This document shows positions 40,701-50,885 of a DNA stretch of 64,000 nt, piece by piece. This stretch comes from Sarcomyxa edulis (taxonomy: Eukaryota > Basidiomycota > Agaricomycetes > Agaricales > Mycenaceae). Every line of letters begins with the position of its first letter. Within the stretch, counting starts at the first letter, position 1. Below the pieces are notes generated by a model. The model made no database searches. It was not told the DNA's origin and worked only from the letters and a program-made list of their open reading frames with translations. The stretch is from positions 984,294 to 1,048,293 of the forward strand of contig QUOL01000014.1 in NCBI GenBank assembly GCA_009761415.1, in the 5' to 3' direction. A program made the translations under genes and the position numbers.

Positions 40701-41196
40701 TAGCTGACCCAGACACTTCTTCATCAGAAGGGTTCAACTTTTCCTTGTGGGCGGGAACTTGGTACGGTTTCGTATCAGGCCAAATTCCTCACTGCATGTT
40801 TCCATGCGCAGCAAGATCAATCTGTTGGATGCATACGTATGTTCAGGGTATTTTGCTGCCCTCGCGCTTCCCGAGGGAGAGTACACTCCACAAGCAACGG
40901 GCGTAGCGCGCCGCTACCAAGACGGATTAGAGACGGACGATTTGGAGGAAGACACACTGTTCATGATATGGTATCTTCCACAAGCGCCAACAATCGATCC
41001 CTTGACAGGTACGGACGCGACATCTGTACCTGCATTATCTGTGAAGAGGAAGTTGTTGGTTTTCCGTACGCGATCGAAGCTGGAGCGAGACACTTGGTGT
41101 TGGGCACTTAATTGCGCGATTGAGAAGATTGTGAGGGCGCAAAGAGTCAGGGAGCAGAAGGTAAGGGAGGCAGGCCAGCTGGCGAAGATATCATAA
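37765..41196 (+). CDS. Spo71/Mug56-like pleckstrin-homology protein
   Basis: Exons 37765..38740, 38802..38959, 39019..39272, 39343..39673, 39731..40309, 40361..40668 and 40728..41196 give 1024 residues. The N-terminal block HHRRIFIGPMPEKVVSDTEA resembles the fungal sporulation family Spo7_2_N. Then come PH-type segments: RISYTKLGSLGSQFDEIQNR with FMVVWRGDRMELYKDY, and near the end GGKIFMRRGLRGQYK with NLVRFRIRPNSSLHVSMR, closing with RTRSKLERDTWCWALNCAIE. Yeast Spo71 guides prospore membrane growth, and S. pombe Mug56 is induced in meiosis; a membrane-binding role in sporulation is the best guess. The sixth intron has a GC donor (GCAAGT). Its acceptor could be 40727 or 40730, which changes one residue. 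Confidence 0.8.
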
Positions 41197-41302
41197 TCTA
41201 TTGGGACTTTTCAAGGAACTTTATACCACGCATAGATGTTTAATATACCACTAATAGTTTTTGCAAGCCATTCCATTTGACGATAATAGAGCAGAGTGTC
41301 GA

Positions 41303-41884
41303 TTACTTCTTTGGTTTCTTCGCTCTGTGGAAGCATGTGAGGAAAGGCTCAGATATACAAGATTTAAAAACACTTGCCCGTATTTGCTGCGTGATTTCCC
41401 TCGGCCTACTACCCCACCAAAGTCCAATGCTCCTCGTACAATTTTGTATCTGGGGAAACGTCAGTCAAAGCCCCGATAGCCCTATGCTCGTAACGCACTT
41501 GACACCAGGAAGATCCTGTGCTCGACCTCCTCTGACCAAGACAACACTATGATCTTGCAGATTATGCCCTTCTCCCTGGATATACGCCATGACCATTTTT
41601 CCGTTCGTCAACTTGACACGAGCAACCTTCCGCTTCGCAGAATTGGGTTTCTTCGGGGTCATATTAAAAATAGATGAGCATACTCCTTTCCTCTGGGGAG
41701 CGCCTGATAGCAAAGGAGAAGTTAAGATTCGTCTTTTCGCTCGTGGTTTGCGCTTCATTGCTTGGTTCATGGTGGCTAATGAGATTGGCGAGGAGTGGAA
41801 AAGACGGGGTAGAAAGCTAGTGGTTGGGTATTGAGTCCATGTGTTTCGTGAGCACCCCACGATGCTACGGAAAGCCGCAAACAT
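41303..41884 (-). CDS. MRPS12: Mitochondrial small-subunit ribosomal protein uS12m
   Basis: Exons 41884..41499, 41449..41378 and 41324..41303 give 159 residues. A basic, Ser/Arg-rich N-terminus ending near [17 protein letters not shown] looks like a mitochondrial presequence. The S12 core follows: [75 protein letters not shown], and the end SRSKYGAKKPKK. S12 sits at the decoding centre. The PKKPNSA loop, where streptomycin-resistance changes are known in bacteria, is present. The second intron has a GC donor (CGG|GCAAGT); using it restores the invariant KYGAKKPK terminus from a last exon of 22 bases. Divergent from NSE2, 121 bases apart. Confidence 0.92.
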
Positions 41885-42005
41885 GACTAGAGCTCGAGCA
41901 GTGGGTGCTGGTGAAGCTGTGAGGTGGCCGTGTGAAAAAAGGCAACAACGCGTCTGTGGCGCTACCTTCAGCTCTCAACTTTCAATTTGTTCATTCGTGT
42001 TCATC
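41885..42005. promoter_or_regulatory. Bidirectional spacer between MRPS12 and NSE2
   Basis: Only 121 bases separate the two start codons, so both promoters and leaders overlap. No TATA box seen. Confidence 0.5.
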
Positions 42006-43305
42006 ATGCCTGTTGCCAGTTCTTCGCGTCGCAGACAAACTCGTCGTCAAGCCTCGTCTGATATAGAAGAAGAGAATCCAACCCAACGTGGTCCTCAGGA
42101 AGAAGTAGACGAAGACGAGGAGGACCAACCGCGTCGGAAGAACTTGAAAAAAGAAAGGACATCAGCAAAGAAGGCAAAAGTAGAGAAAGGTACTGTCCAA
42201 GCACACGACGAGGACGACGAGGACGACGATCGTATCGATATAACCAATTTCCAGAATCAACCGCTTCGTAAAGCGGACGCAACGAAACTACAGGGGCTCA
42301 CCAAAGATTGGGAGAGTCTGCGACAAAACATCGCGCAGAATTTCAAGCATGTTAGGTCTGTCGCGATTTCTGTAGCTGACGCTACGGAACCCGACCAAGG
42401 AGCAAAGGTGAGTTCTGATCCAGTTCGTGTTGGCTCATCGTACCAACGACACAACACAGAGTCTCATCGAACTGGAAGCGGTCATGAAAAACCTGATCGA
42501 CATTGACGAAGAAATGAGATCTCACTCGAGTGCATTAGACGATATTCTACAAAAGGTCTACCAAGATGAAGAAATCGTGAGCATGTTCTCGATTTCACAT
42601 ACATCTGTTCTCATGCTTGCACTAGGACGATGCCGTAGAACGATATAACACCGGCTTCGTAGAACGCATACAGGCGTATACAAAGAAGACTACTCGACAA
42701 AAATATGCAAAGCATGATCAGTACATGAGATTCAAGCAAGGAGTATATGTAAGTTGCGTTGAATTGCACATACCGAGGAGCATATGCTGACTGTTTGGTA
42801 GGAAATAGTCCATGATGGTGCACCTATGCCTCCTATGACTGAGTTTATCCCTCAAGGTAAGTGTTGGCCTATATCGTTGCCTAAACTTCCATTCTAACAT
42901 CCTTATGTTTCGTTCTCAGAGGCGGGAGATGATAGTGACGACGACGACCTCGAAATCGGAGGGGTAACTCAAGACTACAAGTGCCCGCTAACTCTGATGA
43001 CGCTAACTGACCCTGTAACCTCGTAAGCCTCATCCTCAACAAATCCAGTTCCTTCTTTCAAAGTCTAACATCGCACCCGAAATCTTTGCAGCTCGGTTTG
43101 CGGTCATTCGTTCTCAAGAGAAGGTATCCAAGGACTCTTCGGATCAGATGCAGGCTTGAAGAGATGTCCTGCGTCGGGATGTAATAAGTCTTTCAGGCTA
43201 TCCGACTGCAAACCTGATAAGGAACTGGAGAAGAAAGTAAACGCTGCCGCACGGAGGGCTAGGAGACGCGAAGAAGAAATGGACGACGGAGACCTCGTAG
43301 AATGA
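42006..43305 (+). CDS. NSE2: Nse2/Mms21 SUMO E3 ligase of the Smc5-Smc6 complex
   Basis: Exons 42006..42407, 42460..42576, 42626..42748, 42802..42856, 42920..43022 and 43092..43305 give 337 residues. The SP-RING lies at about residues 250-315: [50 protein letters not shown], with the Cys-His-Cys-Cys pattern that binds one zinc. Before it, helices such as [20 protein letters not shown] and [16 protein letters not shown] match the part that docks on Smc5. The N-terminal 90 residues are charged and disordered ([20 protein letters not shown]). Nse2 sumoylates proteins during DNA repair and chromosome segregation. The C-terminal tail is basic, then acidic. Confident. Confidence 0.9.
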
Positions 43306-43643
43306 ACGCGCTCTCTGTCTGTATGTTTTTCGGTATGATCGCTGCTTTCTTTGTTTCCAACTATGTTTATTGTCTGTTCACGTCCCTCTTGAATGTCTAG
43401 TCTGTTTATTGTACAAGCCATTATTTCGAGAAAACACTATTTAGTAACGAGTGTCATCTCCTTGAGTGCTTTGTTGCAATCGTTCCTTCCTGTCATAGTG
43501 TTGGCTGTGCACAATATGACTCGGTACGTGTCTTTATAACTTTGTGATACTCAAGATGCTTCGAAATCTATTTCGAACGACTTGACCCCGTCTACTGAAG
43601 ACTTATCTTCTTCTGCGTCTGACCTTACACAGCACTCGAAAGT
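43306..43643. other. Spacer between NSE2 and the MGGNAF gene
   Basis: 338 bases, both neighbours on the plus strand; the 3' end of NSE2 and the promoter of the next gene. No gene seen. Confidence 0.5.
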
Positions 43644-44838
43644 ATGGGCGGCAACGCTTTCCACTCATTACCACCTAGCGCGTTTCCCCGGATCCCACCC
43701 AAGGTATACCACGCGCTCAAAGTCCGCCTCCTACCCCACGTCCAAACATTATACACGCACGTAGCCGTCCCGTTCGAAGCTCCAGAGAAATCAGACCACG
43801 GCGATCTCGACTGGGTTGTCGCCGGACCAAAGAGTGGGACCGATGATCAGGTCAACGTTCCACACGCGAAAGTCTGTACTGCGCTGGGAGCCAAACACCA
43901 TATCCCGATGGATGGGAACCGGACTTCCAATTATGCTGTTCCCGTTGCGATAGGGGAATGGGTGAATCTAGGACACTCGAAGGAGGAGGAAGAGGGTAGG
44001 CAGGGCGCCGATTCGGACGGTGAGATCTATTATCAGGTAGACGTGCATGTTTGTGCAGACAAGGCCGAATGGGACAGGGTGGTGTTCTTCCATGCGTATG
44101 GTGACCTGGGGATGATCCTTGGGTTGATTGCGAGAAATAATGGGCTTGCACTTGGGACTAAAGGATTGAAGGTATGCATGCAAACCACGGTGTACTTTCA
44201 ATCGGAGATGCTAATAATACTCCCGATAGGTCATTGACATACCCAACCCTCCGTTCGACTTGAGTGAATCTTTCGATGAGATCACTGCGTTTATGGGATT
44301 GTCGATGGACAGATGGAAGCAAGGCTTCGCTACCAAGCAGGAGGTTTTCGAGTGGGCTGGAAGCTGCAGGTTCTTCCGACCTGACAGGTTCAAGACACAA
44401 GGGCAAGGTATTATGAAGGTAAAAGAGGAGAGGAAGATGTATTTCCAGTTCACACAGTGGGCTAAGCAGCAAGGAGGTGACGTGTGTGGGGAACGGGAGT
44501 TGAGCGAGGCAGAGAAGAAGAGAGTGATCGATGAGGCTCTTGATTATTTCCACAAGAAGGAAGAGTTCGAGGCTCTTACTCGGGCGCGTGCAGCTAGGCT
44601 GCGTCTCAAGATGGGGTTTGATGGGAAGAAAGTGAACCAGTGGTGTGATCTGGGAGATTACTGGAAGGGTGTCAAGCTGGTTATGGATGGGGTGCGGAAA
44701 AAGTGTGGGGGCGACGAAGGAGTTCTTGAGATCATAGACAGCGAGGGAGAAGATGGTGTCAAGAGAATAGTCCTCCAGGTCAGGGACGAATTAGGCTTGA
44801 TGAAGAAGGATGAGTACGAGGCACTCAAGACGGCATGA
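43644..44838 (+). CDS. NTase-like protein of the fungal MGGNAF family
   Basis: Exons 43644..44171 and 44230..44838 give 378 residues. It opens MGGNAFHSLPPSAFPRIPPK, a start I recognise from uncharacterised fungal proteins. A possible nucleotidyltransferase motif is AVPFEAPEKSDHGDLDWVV, with the Asp-x-Asp pair typical of the polymerase-beta-like fold. Next come VPHAKVCTALGAKHH and IYYQVDVHVCADKAEWDR, where the Asp in YYQVDVHV could be the third carboxylate. The C-terminal half is charged and helical (EAEKKRVIDEALDYFHKKEE). Family placement rests on memory and on these motifs; no substrate can be named. It is convergent with the SEC14-type gene. Not closely similar to the three NTase-like genes at 55-64 kb beyond the motif. 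Confidence 0.65.
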
Positions 44839-45076
44839 CTTCAACCTCAAGCTCCAAGGTGACTCGATAACCCACTAGTATCCCAGCTTAGACTCACATA
44901 TCATTATCAATGTCCCACATCTCTAAGAGACACCACATATCCTATCAGCAAGTACGCGATAATGCACAGGTATAAATTACAAACATACAAACCAAGCCTC
45001 TGCCTTAACTTGGAGTGACTTCTGTATCCGAATTCCACAGCTCAGCTATCCGTTTCCTGACCTCATCATGCCCAGT

Positions 45077-46667
45077 TCAGCTTTCAGCGCTATGCACCTC
45101 GTTCAAGACCCCATTACCCACCGTCTCCTCTATCGCAACCCTGGCTTTCGCGCTCCCTTCGGACGAGAGGTCTTTCGAGTCTTCACTGAAACCCTTCTCC
45201 GCTCCAAGAGAATATTCGTGATTCGCATCTGTGCTCTTCTCTTCACTGCCATCGCCATTCCGTCGCACGCTTGAAGGCTTGCCCAGCTTGCCATCTCCTG
45301 CCAGAGCGTCCTTCGTCTTCGTCTCGTTTCCAACCCGTATACTTCCCCCAGCTCCATTACTCCCGTCAAACACTTTCTCTGCCTTTGCCTTTGCCTTCGG
45401 GCCCCATCCAGCCCTCCCCTCCATCCACGGCCCAGCACCACTCAGATGACACCCACCCTCTTCCTCGCACGTACACTTCCCTCCCAAAACACTCGGCAAA
45501 TCTTCCTCATCCACCAACTCCAATAACACGTCCTTATAATTCGTACCAAGAACATCGACTTTCTCAGCCGTTTCTTTCGAGAGCCACGGTTTGATGACCG
45601 CCCAGATGAACGTGAAGGAGGAAGGCGCGTTAACGATAGCTAGTTGACCCATTCTATATATGGAGGAAACAGACACAGTCAAGAGCAGGGACGAAGAATG
45701 GAATGGGAAACGCACGTTTCGGGATAGTAGTCCTGCGACATCTGGAACGAATCACGAGCTAGAGACTTCATCTGCCAGAACTGACTCAATCTACGCCACA
45801 AATACAGTATCAGCTTGTCGAATCATGAAAACATAGGGATAGACAGGATGAAACGCACCCAAAGCCCTTCAGATCCACGATAACAAACACGCTTCCTATC
45901 GGTTTCCCTGCTTTTCGAGACGCGCCAGGTATCACTTCGCGTACGAGGGATTCACCGTTGACGATGACCTGCAGGTTTGTCAGAAGCTTGCGGGATCTAC
46001 GAGTAGCAGCGAAGAAAGGCTGACCGTCTGCCAATGCTTTTCGGGGGTACATTGCTTGTATAGCTTAGGGAGGTCCATATTGCCGAAGAAATGGACGTTC
46101 AGTGGGCGGCCTTTCTGGGTTTTTGGGTGACAGCAGGGAGGTTGTTATTTCGGATAAATTCGATGCAGATCTGGAAAAGGGGGAATATTCAGACCTTGTC
46201 TGTCTACATGGAGGAGAATGTGAGACTAATTGTCATCATACAACGGGGAAGATAGACGCGTACTTTGTGAAACCACATTGGCCAGCAATCAAATACGGCC
46301 TTTCGCTCGGGATACTGTATCCCAGATCAGAAATGGAAAGCGCGTGAAAACAAGGAACGCACATCGTAAGGGTCTATCCTTCTGTACAGTTCATCAATGC
46401 CAACTCCTTCCACCGTCCGTCGCCATTCCTGACAATCTTTGATCATCTTCTTGGACTGCACCAGATCGAATTTTCGAGCGCGGAGGAAACGTCTATCATA
46501 GAAAACAAGCAATTAGTGTTCGAACAAGTTACAGAACGGTTTTGGGCTTACAATAGAGTCTCGTCATCGGTCCCAATAGTGTCACCGTCGTGTAGAATGT
46601 CCTCTGCGAACAATTCTTTCCGGAACGTTTTGAGGATTTCTTGCTGTGCGGAGGTAAGGGCGGTCAT
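45077..46667 (-). CDS. SEC14-type CRAL-TRIO phosphatidylinositol transfer protein
   Basis: Exons 46667..46552, 46492..46363, 46314..46264, 46203..46195 (9 bases), 46114..46025, 45968..45859, 45790..45716 and 45653..45077 give 385 residues. The CRAL-TRIO N domain holds LLRFLRARKFDLVQSKKMIK and QEWRRTV; the lipid-binding lobe holds RPLNVHFFGNMDLPKLYKQC, VIVNGESLVREVIP, VFVIVDLKGFGLSQFWQMKS, DYYPETMGQLAIVNAP and FIWAVIKPWLS. Sec14 proteins move or present phosphatidylinositol and phosphatidylcholine at Golgi and endosomal membranes. After the domain (LPSVLGGKCTCEEEGGC) a low-complexity tail of about 120 residues follows, rich in Gly, Lys, Ser and Glu. The 9-base exon encodes Thr-Asp-Lys and is needed to join WFHK to KGRPLN in frame. 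Confidence 0.88.
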
Positions 46668-47237
46668 AGGAGAGATAATGAGATATATAAATATCAAGAA
46701 AAGTGGTCAAAGACCTCAGGCAGTGTGCGGGACGATGGCAAGTGGGTGGAACAAAAAAATCCGGCATCATTGCGGTGCTCTCCTGAGTCACGGTCGTAAA
46801 TGCCACGGTGCTGTGTCATATCGATCATGTCCAAAAAAATACCTCCGCCGGCAAGACGCGTTCACCCCAGATATTCCACCAATGGCAAGACATACCGTCT
46901 AAGGTACATCGAGCTTGTGTGTCGAGCTCATCCCACAAGTAGGTGCACGTACAGTTTCGATGAACAAAATTAGTCAAAAGCAATTTGACCCTAACCATAC
47001 AATTGGGTTACATACAGATTAGACATTATTTAGGTAGTGAGTAGGGGTGTGTCCAATAAATATAGAATGGCCCTAACGGGCGGGCCTGGACACTAGGAGT
47101 ACACGTGTGAGATATTATGTAAGTATTTTTGTTTTCACCATGTACTATCTACTACTGCCACAGAAAATACTATAACAAGCGTATGTTTATATTGATTGAA
47201 CTGACAGCGACAAAGAGTGGGCGTTGAGTACTGAATA
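46668..47237. other. Gene-free spacer
   Basis: About 570 bases between the SEC14-type start and the F-box gene stop, both on the minus strand. No gene recognised; AT-rich towards 47000-47230. Confidence 0.5.
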
Positions 47238-48406
47238 TTAAATTGTGCTCCATTCCATCGGTGCGGGAGCCGCGACACCGGATCTCAAAGACCTAACGTT
47301 TCTCTGTATATCTTCTTTGCTCGTTTGTCCAAGGCCACTGTCCCACCATTCCGTCGTGTTCTCATCCATACCACATGACCATGACCGCGTATCTAGATAG
47401 CGTGTCCACATCATGCCTCCGAAGCAGATGAACGCCAACAAAAAAGTCGTATCCGACGCAACGTTGAGAGTGTACAGCACTCTATATCGGAACTCCTCTT
47501 CTGAGATGGATCTAAGCGAATCGCAAGGAGAACATTCGGCATATCTGTTGATAAGGAGGTTCCGTAGACGAGGAAAGACTGCTTTCGAAGACGTTACGAT
47601 ACTAAGTACTTTCTGTAAATTGATGGTTAGCCTATTTTTTCTGTATTTGAATAGCCTTCGCTCACCAATGGGTTGAGCATAGGCTGCTCGACAGTCAATG
47701 TATGGAGATTGGGGATATTTTCCGATAGAGCCCAAAAGACAGGTTCGATATCGACTGCAGGTAGCAACCTGATGGAAAGGGACTCCAATGAATTTTTCAT
47801 CGACGCAGAACTGACAACGGCCAAAATTTGATCCACTTCTTCGTAACTGAGAGGGGTAGTGAATGACACCTCGGAGAGTCGACGATGCCATGCAACGTCG
47901 ACCGAGGCAATGTCTCCTCCTATCCTCAGGGTATGCATACTGGGCAGGGTCAACCTCGTATACATAGGGCGCTGTGCTCGAGGTGTACGGGCAATCGATA
48001 GCGTAGACTCGGATTTCCGAATTATACTGAATCGTTTCATACACAAACACATCCAGTCTCCGTCTCCCGGGCATGTCGTGATCGACAAAGAATGCAAATT
48101 TTGCAGGCATAAGAGAGTTTCGCAGAACATGGGGAACATGATGAATTTGTCGCCATATCCTACCGCCGAAAATGTTAGCGTCTTCACAAAATTCGAATAA
48201 AAGTCGGAGAGTGTCGTCCTCGATGCTATTGTAGTGAAAAACAATCTCGCAGAGAGGTCCTGGACGTCTACGGTTGTATACAATGCTCGCGTTCCGATGC
48301 TGTGCATGATCTTGTTGGTCCTCATGACTACAGTCACGGTAAGCTTTGAAGACTGCTCTAAGATTGAGAGGATAGTTTCGGTTGGGAGGACCAATATCGT
48401 AGACAT
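47238..48406 (-). CDS. F-box-like protein
   Basis: Exons 48406..47666 and 47612..47238 give 371 residues. The start MSTILVLPTETILSILEQSS resembles a short F-box (LPxETIxxILxxS), followed by the pattern TNKIMHSIGTRALYTTVDVQ usual in basidiomycete F-box proteins. Downstream are loosely repeated leucine-rich segments: CLQNLHSLSITTCPG, LTLPSMHTLRIGGD, SLESLSIRLLPA, IPNLHTLTVEQP and FPRLRNLLIN. It would act as a substrate receptor in an SCF ubiquitin ligase. The last 60 residues have no repeat and may be mis-predicted if an additional intron is present. Divergent from the kinase gene. Moderately sure. Confidence 0.62.
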
Positions 48407-48926
48407 GTTCGAGAAGTACCTAAATGTATCCCATTAGTTTTGGACATATAATACACACAGGATACATGAACACGTTACCCGGGATTGGGCTGAGAGTCCC
48501 GACGATTTCGCGACGCCTTACGCGCCATGACAGCCATTTGACGCTGTTTGTACCGTCTTCGATAAAACGACATGGAGATAGCTTGCAGCTGGAATGGATT
48601 TTAAACGTACAAAATCGAGGTATCCACTCATCTTCAGCAATTGGATTGCTCTTAAATATCCCGGGATTCCGAGATCCTCGATAGCGGTAAACTGAGACAG
48701 TAGACGAAACATACAGAGCATGGTGGAAGTTTGACGAGGTGCGAGGATGGAGAATATAGCAAGTTGCGCTGCCATGTGGTTCTGGGGAAAGCGCAACGTG
48801 GATCGATCGAATCGGACTTTGACGGGAATGCTCAGATTTGTCTCAAATGTTACTCGAGCTCGTCATCCGGGGCGATCACTGGATCGTATAGTATTTAACT
48901 CGTGTTTCAAGTCCATTCAGGTCCGT
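48407..48926. promoter_or_regulatory. Divergent spacer between the F-box and kinase genes
   Basis: About 520 bases with two divergent promoters. A minus-strand open stretch of 92 codons lies at 48518-48796, without a family match. No regulatory motif assigned. Confidence 0.35.
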
Positions 48927-50565
48927 ATGCCTCGTATCCTGACAGAAGATAAAAACAAAATTCCATCAGGATCTTCTTCTCGGTATAGTCTGAACTTGAT
49001 TTACTTTTTCGATGCTCATTCTGCTGTTTTTCCTTAGTGTCACTCGATTGCAGTGGCGAAATTATATACAACGCCATCCTAAAGGTTTTGCCAAAAAAGA
49101 GAGGCCTCCGGTTGAAAATGCTAGCCAAAGGTCGGGGCATGTTGGTACGAAGACTTGACCGCACATAACATCATTTTGACCTTGCAGAGACATCTTCGAC
49201 GCAGGTGATACACTCAATAGGCGTTGTGAGTATCAGTATCTGGATTCTGACGCGAAGAATGTTGACGTTGTTGTAGATCGGCTGATTCGTCGTATTGGTT
49301 CCGGTACTTCTGGGACCGTATGGGAAACTTTCGATGCAGTCAAGAAATCTGCAGCTGCTGTCAAAGTATTCTACAAAGGAGAACGAGGAGAACACATATG
49401 CCGACAGGCTATAGGTGTTTTGCATACGCTCGGTTCACGCTCCGAAGCAAGTATCAGGTGAGTATCACGTTGGAATATCCATAAGACCATCCGTGCTGAG
49501 ACATCTGCACCAGTCTTATAGCCGCGTATTCAGACCGATTTGTTCACAATAGACATTGGTGTATGGTCTCAGAACTCTACGGACCATCTCTGAGGACTTT
49601 GCTCGACGATATCGAACTTGCTCCGTTAGAAGCTCGTCAGATCAAGACCATAGCCTGGCAATTAGTCAGGGCTGTCGCGTGTGAGTTGCATTTCTTCTGT
49701 AAGAGAATTCGAGCCAATCGTTTTTCAGTCGTGCATCGTACTGGGATCATACACACGGACATAAAACCCGACAACATCGTCCTAGTATCTGGAGATAGAG
49801 TAACCGTCAGGGAAGTAGACTCTAGAGGTATCTTCAGGGACAAGGTCTTTGTCGTTCTTTTCTGCCGTCCCTACTCATGCACTGACCGTATCCCACTTAT
49901 ATCTCTCTGATTTAGGTCGTTCTACGAACGGTCGAGCTCAAATTAGTTGATTTCGACGATGCTGTTCTTTCGGGCCCAACTAGACGATATTCTATCGGTA
50001 CCAATAGATATCGTGCTCCAGAAGTAACGCTGAGTAAGTCACTGCATCTTTATCCGTGCAGCTACTCACATATTCCAATAGAACTGGAATGGAACTCACC
50101 TGTTGATGCGTTTTCTGTCGGATGTGTACTTGCAGAACTGGTCAGCAGACACTCACTATTCACAGCCAGTTTCGACACGGCAGAAAGAATTGCTGCGATT
50201 GAGGTCGTCATCGGATATTTCCCTACCAACGTGATCCAAGCCGTACGGAAGGTGAACAAGAGATTATTCACAAAGGACTTACCTTCACGAGTGAAGTTTC
50301 CTTCCGATGCCCTAGGGAACGATGATCCGGAAGCATCAGAGGCGATAGCCCGCGTAGCAAGTCTATCTCATTTCTCGGTAAAAGCTTCCCCATAACATGT
50401 TGGATTCTGCTGACGGTTCTACATCTACTTCTATAGACTGTGGTTCGACATCCGGAATTAAGCAATCTCGTTCGCCATCTCATCAATATCGATCCGGACT
50501 ATCGTCTACGTCTCGAAGACGCTGTGGCACACAATTATTTCTACGAGTTTCGGAAGGACGTGTAG
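48927..50565 (+). CDS. Divergent LAMMER/CLK-type protein kinase
   Basis: Eight exons (48927..48982, 49038..49130, 49188..49457, 49514..49680, 49729..49844, 49916..50033, 50082..50377, 50437..50565) give 414 residues. Kinase landmarks run in order: DIFDAGDTLNRRCEY before the domain, IGSGTSGTVWETFD (glycine loop), AAAVKVFYK (ATP-binding Lys), ELYGPSLRTLLDD, IIHTDIKPDN (catalytic Asp, CLK-like His-Thr-Asp), VDFDDA in place of DFG, GTNRYRAPEV, and the LAMMER-like box DTAERIAAIEVVIG. CLK kinases phosphorylate SR splicing factors. Here the DFG Gly is Asp, and no clear helix-C Glu is seen, so activity is uncertain. The catalytic Lys and Asp remain. The first two exons are inferred from phase alone and are less sure than the rest. 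Confidence 0.75.
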
Positions 50566-50885
50566 AATTACAGTCTCAAAGTACCTACAAAACGACGACG
50601 ACGATACTGTATATTTGGACTTCCTATCCGGTGAGGCTTGGTCTAATGAGAGTGACCTATACAATTCTTTGGATTCTTAGCAATACATGTTGGTATTACA
50701 ATGAATCGTTTTGCCACTACACGCAATCATATCACTTAGAATAATTTGACCTTTGACTGCACTGAATCACGCGATGCCACGGGTTAATTTAGGACTGCTT
50801 TCGCACAAAAAAATTGCAATTGTTCATATGCCCTTCAATCTGATCTGATCTTAGTATATACTATAACGGTATGACCATTCCATCC
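50566..50885. other. Convergent spacer
   Basis: 320 bases, AT-rich, between the kinase stop and the stop of the orphan gene. No gene seen. Confidence 0.5.

Noticed and set aside
47238..48110. A 290-codon frame opposite to the F-box exon structure
   Set aside because: Its 5' two thirds are out of frame with the leucine-rich F-box protein; only its 3' part is used as exon 2.
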